Part shown: in pieces, positions 1 to 8,070 of the stretch
Position numbering within the stretch: position 1 is the stretch's first letter
How the letters are laid out: each line of letters opens with the position of its first letter
DNA from: Paraburkholderia phytofirmans PsJN
Lineage (GTDB): Bacteria > Pseudomonadota > Gammaproteobacteria > Burkholderiales > Burkholderiaceae
Direction of reading: 5' to 3'
Assembly (NCBI RefSeq): GCF_000020125.1
Contig: NC_010681.1
Location: 372,001-436,000 of the forward strand
DNA length: 64,000 nucleotides
Made by a program: the position numbers and the translations under genes
Notes under the pieces: generated by a model
Told to the model about the DNA's origin: nothing
Seen by the model: the letters and a program-made list of their open reading frames with translations, nothing else
Database searches by the model: none

Positions 1-15
1 GTGAAATTGCTCCAT
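1..15 (-). CDS. hslV: ATP-dependent protease subunit HslV, first five codons only
   Basis: Only the start of the gene lies in the window. Read on the minus strand the first bases give ATG and the peptide MEQFH, the usual N-terminus of Burkholderia HslV, preceded by AGAGGAA about six bases before the ATG. HslV is the threonine peptidase that forms the chamber of the HslUV protease in the cytoplasm. The call rests on five residues, a good ribosome site and the neighbouring dksA, which sits beside hslVU in this group. The catalytic threonine and the remainder lie outside. Confidence 0.8.
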
Positions 16-174
16 ATGCGTTCCTCTTTGCAAAACGGGTAGGACGCGGCAGCGCACTGCGCTACCGCATGAATCCTGAAAGCGGACGGCGCGCGACGCT
101 AACAAACGAACCGGCCGGCGCGCGCTCGTGCAGCGCATGTCCGATTTATTTTAGGGCGTGCGCGGTCATATCAA

Positions 175-303
175 GAGCCGGCAAATGGCATAAGACAAAA
201 AACCCGTGAATTGGTGCGAGGTGCGCGTCCGCGCGGCATTGGACGGCGCGGAGCCGGGATAGCACGAATCGCGGTCCCGAGCCGGCAAATGGCATAGGAC
301 AAA
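175..303. repeat. 25-bp direct repeat pair between hslV and dksA
   Basis: Two copies of a 25-base sequence (175..199 and 279..303) match at 24 of 25 positions; both begin GAGCCGGCAAATGGCATA. They lie 104 bases apart in the same orientation, in the gap between the dksA terminator and the hslV start, so they are upstream of hslV. Spacing close to ten helical turns is compatible with a regulator binding site pair, but they could also be a small duplication. I see no gene in 16..413. Confidence 0.7.
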
Positions 304-413
304 TACAGATGGACTCAGGAGCGAACGCGTCGGTTACGCCGACAAGAAGGTGTCGAGGCAAGGTGGGTGATAGCCTGCACGACGGCAATGCCCCGAATAT
401 GCGGCACACAAAA

Positions 414-442
414 CAAAAAGGCGCACGGCTCACCGTGCGCCT
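414..442 (-). terminator. Rho-independent terminator of dksA
   Basis: AGGCGCACGG and CCGTGCGCCT form a perfect 10-bp stem around a CTCA loop; on the minus strand it is followed by TTTTTGTTTTG. It sits about 50 bases after the dksA stop codon. Confidence 0.85.
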
Positions 443-493
443 CTCGACGAAGCAGCGTTTCAGGGCGCGGAGCCGAAGCCGCGCCGCAAGCAT

Positions 494-913
494 TCAGTCG
501 CCGAACAGCTTCTGGCGCAGTTCGCGGCGTTCCTGCGCTTCGAGCGACAGGGTGGCCGTGGGCCGTGCGAGCAGACGCGGGATGCCGATCGGCTCACCGG
601 TTTCTTCGCACCAGCCGTAGTCGCCCGAGTCGATGCGCGCGATGGACTGCTGCACCTTCTTCAGCAGCTTGCGCTCGCGGTCGCGCGTGCGCAGTTCGAG
701 CGCATGCTCTTCCTCGATCGTTGCGCGGTCGGCCGGGTCCGGCACGATTACGGTTTCGCGCAGGTTCTCGGTCGTCTGGCCGGCATTGCGGAGAATATCC
801 GCCTGCAGTTGTTCGAGCTTGTTCTTGAAGAAGGCGAGCTGATCCTCATTCATGTAATCCTTGTCGCTCATCTTCAGGATTTCGGCTTCGGTCAAGAGTC
901 GTTTCGTCGTCAT
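494..913 (-). CDS. dksA: RNA polymerase-binding transcription factor DksA (single-cysteine type)
   Basis: DksA enters the RNA polymerase secondary channel and works with ppGpp to adjust rRNA and amino acid promoters. The 139-residue protein has the coiled-coil tip DPADRA at residues 59-64 and the C-terminal globular region. The four zinc-binding cysteines of E. coli DksA are reduced to one: C102 is kept, while the other three positions read T105, S123 and A126, so a structural zinc is unlikely. Such cysteine-poor DksA proteins are known (for example Pseudomonas DksA2). The open frame extends 53 codons upstream, but MTTKRLL is the family start. A CobW-type metal GTPase gene follows upstream on the same strand. 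Confidence 0.95.
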   Translation of the reverse strand: MTTKRLLTEAEILKMSDKDYMNEDQLAFFKNKLEQLQADILRNAGQTTENLRETVIVPDPADRATIEEEHALELRTRDRERKLLKKVQQSIARIDSGDYGWCEETGEPIGIPRLLARPTATLSLEAQERRELRQKLFGD

Positions 914-1560
914 CTGGCTTACTTCTTCAATGTGAGGCAAAACTCTTACATAGTGCCCGCACTTTCGTATTGCCCGCAAATGCGCCTCGAAGACGCTGAG
1001 CGCCAAGGCGGGCACGGACAGTGGACTGTCGTGACGCCGAAGCGCCTGGCGCCCACACGCCGGGCGTCGCAACGCTAATGCGGGGCCGAACTCCTCTGGA
1101 AACCGATTCTCAAATGCTCCTGAGGCATTGCTTGCCGACAGCGCGCCTTTTCAGGCGCTGCCAGCCGGCATTGTCGGCGTATCGTCCGGATAAGATTTTC
1201 CGGCGCCTTTCAGGCCCGTCGCGGGATACGCGCTGACCGGGCAATTCGTTGTCATTCTCCAGTGGGCACGTATTGTAACTGAACCACAATCTAGCGCCGC
1301 AAGTGGTGAAAATCCCCGTACGGCACCCCGATATCCCGAAAATATAACGCGCGCACGACCAAAAAGCGATGGTCGTGCACGCTTTAATACAGCAGGGTTT
1401 TCACGCGCTTTTCATACGCGCGACTTTTCAGTGAGCTTTCGGCCGCTGTTAAAGCGGATTCAGCAGACGATTTGGGCGGCGCGCGCCTTCCGCATATTCC
1501 GTTTCAGCCAGTAGCACGGCGTATGCCGCATCGCATGGTTTTCGGTCTGAGTAAACGACA
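914..1560. other. Long intergenic region between dksA and the CobW gene, with one hairpin
   Basis: No convincing coding frame. It must hold the dksA promoter. A 9-bp inverted repeat, GCACGACCA at 1353..1361 and TGGTCGTGC at 1370..1378 around an 8-base loop, stands alone and has no T-run of the kind expected for a terminator. I could not pick a promoter with confidence. Confidence 0.5.
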
Positions 1561-1581
1561 AGCCCCGGGCAAGCCGGGGCT
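1561..1581 (-). terminator. Terminator of the CobW-family GTPase gene
   Basis: AGCCCCGG and CCGGGGCT pair around a short GCAAG-type loop, ten bases after the stop codon of the minus-strand GTPase gene. The T-run is poor (TTGTCG follows), so it may be a weak or factor-assisted terminator. Confidence 0.65.
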
Positions 1582-1590
1582 GAAGACTTC

Positions 1591-2679
1591 TTAGGCGAGG
1601 CAGGCGTCCAGACCGTCGGTGATCAGGTCTTGCGGCAGTTCAATGCCGATAAACACCATCTTGTTGGTCTTTTTCTCGATCGGCTGCCATTTTGCGGCCA
1701 GATCGCTGCCCATCATCTGATGCACGCCCTGGAACACCACCTTGCGGTCGACGCCCTTCATGTAGAGCACGCCCTTATAGCGCAGCAGGCGCTCGCCATA
1801 AATCTGCAGAATGCCGCCGAGAAAGTCTTCCAGCTTGTTCGGATCGAACGGCCGGTCGTTGCGGTAGACGAACGACTTGATCTTGTCGTCATGGTGCGCA
1901 TGGTGGTGATGCGCGTGATCATGGCCTTCGTGATCGCACTTGCCGTGGTCGTGATCGCAATCGGCGTGATCGTCGTGGGTATGGCCGTGCTCGTCATGGG
2001 CGTGAGCGTGGCTGTGCGCATGCTCGTCTTCGACGAGGAAGTCGGGATCGATCTCGAGCTTCGAATTCAGGTTGAAGCCGCGCAGGTCGAAGATTTCCTT
2101 GATGTCCGCCTCGCCGAAATTGACCACCTTGATCGCCGCGCGCGGGTTCATGTGCAGCAGACGGTGGCGCAGATCGGCCAGTTGCTTTTCATCGACCAGA
2201 TCCGACTTGGTGATGAACAGGCGATCGGCGAAACCGACCTGACGCTGCACGACTTCGTGCTCGTCCAGCTGGTGGTTCGCATGCTTCGCGTCGACCAGGG
2301 TGATGATCGCGTCCAGCAGGAATTCATTGGCGATCTGGTCGTCCATGAAGAACGTCTGCGCAACCGGGCCCGGATTGGCGAGGCCGGTGGTTTCGATCAC
2401 CACGCGGTCGAAATCCAGTGTGCCGGCTTGCTTTTGCGCCGCCAGATCGCCCAGCACGCGCGACAGGTCGCCGCGAATCGTGCAGCAGATGCAGCCGTTG
2501 CTCATCTGGATGATCTGCTCGCCGGTGTCCTGCACGAGAATTTCGTTGTCGATGTTCTCTTCGCCGAACTCGTTCTCGATCACGGCGATCTTCATGCCGT
2601 GCTTTTCATTCAGGATGCGCTTGAGCAGGGTGGTTTTGCCGCTGCCGAGAAAGCCGGTCAGGATGGTGACTGGGATCAT
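1591..2679 (-). CDS. CobW/COG0523-family G3E GTPase, probable zinc metallochaperone
   Basis: A P-loop GTPase of the COG0523 group, whose members deliver metal ions (often zinc) to client proteins. The 362-residue protein has Walker A GFLGSGKTT at 9-17, the metal-binding GCICC motif at C63, C65 and C66, ETTG at 96-99 and a TKSD nucleotide-specificity motif at 157-160. Residues 220-263 are extremely rich in histidine and aspartate, a probable metal store, and precede the C-terminal CobW_C domain. It lies next to a cysteine-poor dksA; COG0523 genes and zinc-independent DksA paralogues are known to cluster under zinc control. I could not identify a Zur box, so zinc control is inference. The client metal is not proven by sequence. 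Confidence 0.9.
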   Translation of the reverse strand: MIPVTILTGFLGSGKTTLLKRILNEKHGMKIAVIENEFGEENIDNEILVQDTGEQIIQMSNGCICCTIRGDLSRVLGDLAAQKQAGTLDFDRVVIETTGLANPGPVAQTFFMDDQIANEFLLDAIITLVDAKHANHQLDEHEVVQRQVGFADRLFITKSDLVDEKQLADLRHRLLHMNPRAAIKVVNFGEADIKEIFDLRGFNLNSKLEIDPDFLVEDEHAHSHAHAHDEHGHTHDDHADCDHDHGKCDHEGHDHAHHHHAHHDDKIKSFVYRNDRPFDPNKLEDFLGGILQIYGERLLRYKGVLYMKGVDRKVVFQGVHQMMGSDLAAKWQPIEKKTNKMVFIGIELPQDLITDGLDACLA

Positions 2680-2869
2680 GTGGGTCGCCTGTATGGTCGT
2701 GTAACGGTGCGTTGTCGAATGCGTGGGCCGGGCGCGCAGCCGGGTGGCGCGCTGCCCTGTCCAGGCGGTTATTGAAACATATCTGTCAAGGCGACGCTGG
2801 CGGCCCCGGGTTCGAGTCCACTCCCGCCCAGGCGTCCGGCGCCGGAAATATCCCTGAAACTATGGGCGA

Positions 2870-4072
2870 TCAGGCGATTTGCAACAGCAGGCCCTTCAGG
2901 TATTCGCCTTCCGGGAATGCGGTGAGCAGCGGGTGATCCACGCCGGCGCCCAGCCGCTTGAGGATGCGGGCGTCCACGCGCGCATCGGCGGCCGCGCCGG
3001 AGACGATCTTCTGGAACAGTTCGGCGTCGATCGCGCCGGAGCACGAATAGGTGAAAAGCAGGCCGCCCGGGCGCAGCAGCTTCAGGCCGGTCAGGTTGAT
3101 GTCCTTGTAGGCGCGCGACGCGCGGTCCACATGTTCACGCGACGGCGCGAATTTCGGCGGATCGAGCACGATCAGGTCGAAGCGCTCGCCTTCGTCGTGA
3201 AGGCGGCGCAGCGTTTTGAACGCGTCGGCGTCGAGCCAGGTGGCACGCTCCGCGTCGAAGCCGTTGGCCGCCACATTTTGCTGAGCAATCGCCAGCGCGT
3301 CGCCCGACGAATCGATCGACACCACGCGTTTGGCGCCGCCTTTCAACGCCGCCAGCGAGAAGCCGCCGGTGTAGCAGAAGCAGTTCAGCACCTCGCGGTC
3401 CTGCGCGAGCTGCTGAACGAGCAGGCGGTTGTCGCGCTGATCGACATAAAAGCCGGTCTTGTGGCCGTTGCGCACGTCGACGTGATAGCGCACGCCGTTT
3501 TCGCTCGCGATCAACGCTTCCGACGGCGCTTCGCCTGCCAGCACGCCGGTGATCTGTTCGAGTCCTTCCTTCTGGCGAATCGACACATCCGAGCGTTCGT
3601 AAACGTTCGGGCAGCCGGTCGCGCCGGTCAGCGCCGCGACGATCGCGTCCTTCCACGCCTCCACGCCCGCTGCCATGAACTGACAGACCAACTGGCTGCG
3701 CTGGCCTTCGTCCTCGGCCACGTAGTGATCGACGATCAAGCCTGGCAGGCCGTCCGCTTCGCCAAAGATCAGCCGCACCGCGCCAGTGTCGTGAACCATC
3801 CTCCGACGATGCGCGAGCGCGCGCTGTACACGGCGCTTGAAAAACGCGTGATCGATCGGCTCGCTCTCGTCGAAGCTCCACACGCGGGCGCGGATCTGCG
3901 AATGCGGGCTGTAGGCCGCGCGCGCGAGGAAACGGCCGTCGTGCGCGCGCACGAGCACGGTGGCGCCGGGCGCGGGATTGCCGTCGATCCGGTCGATCGC
4001 GTTGGCATAGACCCACGGATGGCGGCGCAGCAGCGATTTTTCTTTCGACGGTTTGAGCGTAACGGTATTCAT
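2870..4072 (-). CDS. rlmI: 23S rRNA (cytosine-C5)-methyltransferase RlmI-type
   Basis: Class I SAM-dependent methyltransferase of the YccW/RlmI family, which methylates a cytosine of 23S rRNA. The 400-residue protein has an N-terminal PUA-like region (about 4-80), the KTGFYVDQR motif at 205-213, the SAM-binding segment CFCYTGGFSL at 231-240, DPPKF at 304-308 and a YSCS segment at 342-345. Length fits the family. I start at MNTVTLKP (4072); the open frame runs about 95 codons further upstream with no family similarity. It is followed by xerC upstream on the same strand with a 94-base gap, so co-transcription is possible. Confidence 0.88.
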   Translation of the reverse strand: MNTVTLKPSKEKSLLRRHPWVYANAIDRIDGNPAPGATVLVRAHDGRFLARAAYSPHSQIRARVWSFDESEPIDHAFFKRRVQRALAHRRRMVHDTGAVRLIFGEADGLPGLIVDHYVAEDEGQRSQLVCQFMAAGVEAWKDAIVAALTGATGCPNVYERSDVSIRQKEGLEQITGVLAGEAPSEALIASENGVRYHVDVRNGHKTGFYVDQRDNRLLVQQLAQDREVLNCFCYTGGFSLAALKGGAKRVVSIDSSGDALAIAQQNVAANGFDAERATWLDADAFKTLRRLHDEGERFDLIVLDPPKFAPSREHVDRASRAYKDINLTGLKLLRPGGLLFTYSCSGAIDAELFQKIVSGAAADARVDARILKRLGAGVDHPLLTAFPEGEYLKGLLLQIA

Positions 4073-4166
4073 CAGGGTGTCAGAGAGAGCAATGGGCCGC
4101 GCGGCACAGCGCGCGCGGCAGGTAAAGCGAAGGCGAAGACCGTACGCCGCGAATCGAACCGCGGAG

Positions 4167-5090
4167 TCAGTCGCGTTTTTTGGCGCGCGGATGCGCCTGA
4201 TCGTAGACGTGCGCGAGATGCTGGAAATCGAGCGCGGTATAGACCTGCGTCGCGGTAATGCTGGCGTGGCCGAGCAGTTCCTGCACGGCGCGCAGATCGC
4301 CGCTCGACTGCAGCACGTGCGTGGCGAACGAATGCCGCAGCACGTGCGGATGCACATTGGCGGGAATGCCGGCGACCAGCGCCGCGCGCTTCACGCGCTC
4401 ACGCACGACGTTCGGCGACAGGCGGTTGCCGCGCGCCGAGAGAAACAGCGGATGCGGGTCGTGCTTCACCATCTGATCGCGGACGGCGAGCCAGGCGCCC
4501 AAGGCTTCCAGCGCCTTGCTGCCGACCGGCACGACGCGGCGCCGGTTGCCCTTGCCGAGCACTTCGACTTCAGCCGAATCGAGCTTGAGCCAGCCGGCCG
4601 AGCGGTAGCCGTCGGCGTCGGCGAAACGGGCGTCGAGGCCGACCAGTTCCGCGAGCCGCAAGCCCGACGAGTAGAACAGTTCGAGCATGGCGTGATCGCG
4701 CAAACCTTCTGGCGAGGCGGCCGGCGGACTTTCCATCAGACGCGTGGCGTCGTCGACGGATAGCGCTTTGGGCAGCGGTTTAGCCTGCTTCGGCGCGCGT
4801 ACGGTCGCGACCGGATTGGCCGCCAGATCGACGCGCCCGGCAAGCCAGCGGTAAAACGCGCGCCACGCCGACAGCCGATGGCTGATCGAGCGGGCCGTAA
4901 GGCCGCCCGCGTGCGCCCGCGAAACGGCGCCGCGAATGTCCACGGGTGTGAGGCTTTCGAGCGGCCGGCCTTTGGCCAGTTGCTTGAGTTCTTCCAGTTC
5001 GTGGGCGTAGCCGCGCAGCGTATGCGCCGAGAGCCGTCGCTCGTGTTCGAGGTTCGACAGATAGGCGGCGATCGGGTCGGCGGCGGTCAC
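4167..5090 (-). CDS. xerC: Tyrosine recombinase XerC
   Basis: XerC acts with XerD at dif to resolve chromosome dimers at division. The 307-residue protein carries the N-terminal SAM-like core-binding domain (about 1-90) and the catalytic domain with R145 (SGLRLAEL), K180 (LGKGNRRR), H249 and R252 (HVLRHSFATH), H275 (LLGHASI) and the nucleophile Y284 (TQVYT). All catalytic residues are present. It lies directly after dapF and a DUF484 gene, the same arrangement found around dapF-xerC in many proteobacteria, which supports XerC rather than XerD or an integrase. Confidence 0.95.
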   Translation of the reverse strand: MTAADPIAAYLSNLEHERRLSAHTLRGYAHELEELKQLAKGRPLESLTPVDIRGAVSRAHAGGLTARSISHRLSAWRAFYRWLAGRVDLAANPVATVRAPKQAKPLPKALSVDDATRLMESPPAASPEGLRDHAMLELFYSSGLRLAELVGLDARFADADGYRSAGWLKLDSAEVEVLGKGNRRRVVPVGSKALEALGAWLAVRDQMVKHDPHPLFLSARGNRLSPNVVRERVKRAALVAGIPANVHPHVLRHSFATHVLQSSGDLRAVQELLGHASITATQVYTALDFQHLAHVYDQAHPRAKKRD

Positions 5091-5134
5091 GGTGGGTTTG
5101 TCGAGCGGCTGGGGCGGGCGGAGCGGAACGCCGT

Positions 5135-5857
5135 TCAGCGCGGCAGCAGACGGCTCAGCGCCGCGCTGGCCAGCGCGCCGATCTGCGTCAGGAAATCAGT
5201 GGCCATGCCGTCGTGGAAGCGGCGCGAATCGGCCGAACCCATCACCAGCAGGCCGAAGGTGGGCGCTTCTTCCTTTGCTTCCGGATCGCGCAGCGCGAGC
5301 AGCGCGATCGATTCGGTAGCGTGCGCCGACTCGGACGCCGCGTGGCCAGTCGAGCCCTCGTCGCTCACCGCGCTCACGGAGGGCACCAGCCACTGCGCGG
5401 CCTCGAAGCCGGTATTCGCACCGCAATACGGCGTGGTCAGGCTGTTGGCGAAAATGCGCACTTCTTCGCCGACATGGCGCGCGAAGTCGGCCTGAGCGTA
5501 CGGCTCGGCCACATCCCACACGCGCAGCGCGGCTTGCGGCACGTCGAAGATGTCGCGCAAACCGGTGGCGATCGTGCGCGGCAGCGCATACGGATCGCGC
5601 TCGGCCATCACGCGAATCGTCCAGCGGTTGAATTTCGACGCGATGCTGTCGTTCTCGTGGCCGTAGCGCAAGAGTTCGGCGAGGCGGCGTTCGAGGTGCT
5701 TGTTCTTGTCGCGCAGCATTTCCATCTGCCGTTCCTGCAGCGACACCGCGGCTTTGCCGTGCGGGTTCGCGAGGCGGACCGTCGCGAGCATTTCCGCGTG
5801 TTCGGCGAAGAATTCAGGATTGGCAAGCAGATATTCGGCGACTTCGCGATCGTTCAT
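5135..5857 (-). CDS. DUF484 family protein, GAF-like
   Basis: A 240-residue protein of the DUF484 family, usually encoded between dapF and xerC. It starts MNDREVAEYL, has a predicted coiled-coil stretch around residues 40-70 (MEMLRDKNKHLERRLAEL) and then a GAF-like region. No catalytic motif is visible and the biochemical role is unknown. The frame is open to 5902, giving 15 extra residues, but MNDREV matches the family start; the ribosome site is weak at either position. It is 44 bases from xerC and 57 bases from dapF, which suggests one transcript. Confidence 0.85.
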   Translation of the reverse strand: MNDREVAEYLLANPEFFAEHAEMLATVRLANPHGKAAVSLQERQMEMLRDKNKHLERRLAELLRYGHENDSIASKFNRWTIRVMAERDPYALPRTIATGLRDIFDVPQAALRVWDVAEPYAQADFARHVGEEVRIFANSLTTPYCGANTGFEAAQWLVPSVSAVSDEGSTGHAASESAHATESIALLALRDPEAKEEAPTFGLLVMGSADSRRFHDGMATDFLTQIGALASAALSRLLPR

Positions 5858-5914
5858 GGTTTCGGCTAAAGGACTACGGGGCAACGCCTTAGGGCGGCGC
5901 AACGGTCAATGAGT

Positions 5915-6814
5915 TTATGCGGCCTGTGAATTGGCCAACGAGTCGGCCAATGAGTCGGGCAGTTCGATTTCGCCTTCGAAAACCGTCGCGGCAGGGCCGG
6001 CCATGAGCAGCGGCTGGTCTGCTTGCGCGGCGTCCCACGTGATGGTCAGTTTGCCGCCATGCGTGTGGACGAGCACCGGTGCGTCCAGCAGCCCGCGCCG
6101 GATGCCGGCCGCAACCGCCGCACACGCGCCCGTGCCGCACGCCAGCGTTTCCCCCGCGCCGCGTTCGTACACGCGCAGCTTGATCTCGCTACGGCCGACG
6201 ATCTGCATGAAGCCCGCGTTCACCCGCTGCGGAAAACGCGCATGACGTTCGATCACCGGGCCTTCAACCAGCACCGGGAACGCCTCGACGTCGTCGACCA
6301 CTTGCACGGCGTGCGGATTGCCCATCGACACCACCGAAATCCAGCGCGTCGTGCCGTTCACGTCGAGCGGCCAGAGCGTGTCCGCGCCCTCGCCGCGGCC
6401 TTGCAGACCTTTGGTGGCGAACGGCACGCGTTCCGGGTCGAACACGGGCGTGCCCATGTCGACCAGCACTTCGCCGTTTTCCTGCATGGTCAGCGTGATG
6501 GTGCCCTTTTGCACCTGCACGCGCACGCTGCGCTGATCGGTGAGGCCACTGTCACGCACGAACTTGACGAAGCAGCGCGCGCCGTTGCCGCAATGCTCGA
6601 CTTCGCCGCCGTCGCAATTGAAGATGCGATATCTGAAATCGACGCCGGCCACCGTGGGCTTCTCGACCAGCAGCAACTGATCGGCACCGACGCCGAAATG
6701 CCGGTCCGCGAGCGCGCGCACCTGCGCCGGCGTCAGGTTGACCGGTTGGGTGTAGCCGTCGAGCACGACGAAGTCGTTGCCCGCACCGTGCATTTTGGTG
6801 AATTTCAGTTTCAT
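5915..6814 (-). CDS. dapF: Diaminopimelate epimerase
   Basis: Interconverts LL- and meso-diaminopimelate for lysine and peptidoglycan synthesis in the cytoplasm. The 299-residue protein has the N-terminal MHGAGNDF signature and both catalytic cysteines: C75 in EHCGNGARC and C226 in LACGTGAC. I use the ATG at 6814; a GTG one codon upstream is the other choice. The C-terminal tail ([12 protein letters not shown]) is extended and slightly repetitive compared with the core. First gene of the dapF-DUF484-xerC set. Confidence 0.97.
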   Translation of the reverse strand: MKLKFTKMHGAGNDFVVLDGYTQPVNLTPAQVRALADRHFGVGADQLLLVEKPTVAGVDFRYRIFNCDGGEVEHCGNGARCFVKFVRDSGLTDQRSVRVQVQKGTITLTMQENGEVLVDMGTPVFDPERVPFATKGLQGRGEGADTLWPLDVNGTTRWISVVSMGNPHAVQVVDDVEAFPVLVEGPVIERHARFPQRVNAGFMQIVGRSEIKLRVYERGAGETLACGTGACAAVAAGIRRGLLDAPVLVHTHGGKLTITWDAAQADQPLLMAGPAATVFEGEIELPDSLADSLANSQAA

Positions 6815-6908
6815 CACGCTATTGTAAGTGACGCGCCCACGGGTGCACCCGAACGCCGCGTTATTTCCGTGTCAGGGCGCGTTCTTCGCGCGCCGCGAAG
6901 GCGGCCGT

Positions 6909-7793
6909 TCAATACACGCTCGGCTGACCCGGCGGCCGGGTCTTGAAGCGCTTGTGGACCCAGTAGTATTGCTCGGGGATCAACGGAATCTGCTCTTCCA
7001 GGAAGGCATTCATGCGACGGGCGTCCGCGTCGTCGTCGCCGGTCGGGTAGTTTTCCCACGGCTTGAATACTTTCAGCCGGTAGCCTTTGTAATTCGGCAG
7101 CACCTCGCCGATGAACGGCACGACCTGCGCGTGACCGACTTTGGCCAGACGTCCCACCGCGGTCAGCGTACAGGTCGGCACGCCGAAAAACGGCACGAAG
7201 GTGGAATTTCGCGCGCCGTAATCCATGTCGGCGCCGAGCATCACTGGCTTGCGCTCGCGCAGCCAGCGCAGCACGATGCGCGCGCTGTCGGCGCGGCTCG
7301 CCATGTCCGCGCCGAAACGCGCGCGCGCCGCTTTGGCGACTGCTTCGAGCTCCGGGTTCGACATCGGCTGATAGAGCGAGCCGCATTGGCGCTTGAGCGA
7401 ATAGTTCAGGAAGATCGAACCGGCCTCGATACCCACGAAGTGAAAGCCGAGAAACAGCGTGGGCGGCAGATTCGGGTCCGTCAGATCGATCGCGCTGTCG
7501 AGCTGGATCAGCTTTTCGAGTTTCTTCGCCGAGCCGAACCACTGCACGCTGCGTTCGAGGTAGCTGCGGATCGCGTGACGGAAATGCTTCTGCGCGACGT
7601 CTTCGCGACGCTCGTCGCTCCAACCGGGGAAGCACAGCTTCAGATTGATATGGACGATGCGTTTGCGCCGGCTCGGGATCTGATAGAGCAGCCAGCCGAG
7701 TCCGTCGCCGAGACGGGCCACGAAACCATAAGGCAACAGTGCAAACAGTTTCAGCAGCCCGATCGCGAGTTTGGCGCCATAGCGGCTCAGCAT
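6909..7793 (-). CDS. lpxL: Lipid A biosynthesis acyltransferase (LpxL/HtrB family)
   Basis: Inner-membrane enzyme adding a secondary acyl chain to the lipid A precursor. The 294-residue protein has a hydrophobic N-terminal anchor (LAIGLLKLFALLPYGFVARL), the acyltransferase HX4E motif in GFHFVGIEAGS and the conserved ADMDYG segment. The start is fixed by AGGAGG six bases before the ATG at 7793; an upstream in-frame ATG at 7874 lacks this. It lies between dapF and metK as in other Burkholderia. Whether it transfers laurate or another chain cannot be told from sequence. Confidence 0.92.
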   Translation of the reverse strand: MLSRYGAKLAIGLLKLFALLPYGFVARLGDGLGWLLYQIPSRRKRIVHINLKLCFPGWSDERREDVAQKHFRHAIRSYLERSVQWFGSAKKLEKLIQLDSAIDLTDPNLPPTLFLGFHFVGIEAGSIFLNYSLKRQCGSLYQPMSNPELEAVAKAARARFGADMASRADSARIVLRWLRERKPVMLGADMDYGARNSTFVPFFGVPTCTLTAVGRLAKVGHAQVVPFIGEVLPNYKGYRLKVFKPWENYPTGDDDADARRMNAFLEEQIPLIPEQYYWVHKRFKTRPPGQPSVY

Positions 7794-7876
7794 GCCGCCT
7801 CCTGAAAAGAGGCGCGGCACAAGACGGGCTTCAGGAAAGCGGAAAAGTTGACGTAATACCGCACTCTTGGACACTC

Positions 7877-7904
7877 TGTGACAATCATAAGAAGTCGCTA
7901 TAAT
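7877..7904 (+). promoter_or_regulatory. Sigma-70-type promoter of metK
   Basis: A perfect TATAAT at 7899..7904 with a -35-like TGTGAC/GTGACA at 7877..7883, spacer 15-16 bases. It points towards metK and overlaps the upstream end of the divergent lpxL region. Transcription would begin near 7910. Confidence 0.6.
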
Positions 7905-7907
7905 AAG

Positions 7908-8070
7908 GGCTTCGCCGAGTTAATAGACAACTTGCGGGGCGAAGCCGGCGGCTGCAATCCATGTGATCTGCGCCGCCTGGTAAGGTAATCCGCTAAAGCG
8001 TCGCCGCTTCAAGGCTCCCGAAGCTGGCTACGTGAAACTCAACCGTAACCACACAACAGGAGTCTGCAAC
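7908..8070 (+). promoter_or_regulatory. Structured 5' leader of metK, candidate cis-regulatory RNA
   Basis: From the likely start site to the metK start codon there are about 160 untranslated bases. Two stems follow each other without a gap: GGCTTCGCC (7908..7916) with GGCGAAGCC (7938..7946), nine perfect pairs, then GGCGGC (7947..7952) with GCCGCC (7972..7977). The first loop holds a further small AGTT/AACT pairing. A SAM-sensing or other feedback leader is plausible because metK makes SAM, but I do not recognise a known SAM or SAH riboswitch consensus, so the class is unassigned. Confidence 0.4.

Noticed and set aside
2300..2704. Long frame on the plus strand overlapping the CobW gene
   Set aside because: It is the opposite strand of a well-supported gene with clear motifs.
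2794..2836. T-arm-like sequence GGTTCGAGTCC suggesting a tRNA
   Set aside because: The flanking bases do not pair as a T-stem (CCGGG would need CCCGG, but CCACT follows) and no D-arm, anticodon arm or acceptor pairing can be drawn.
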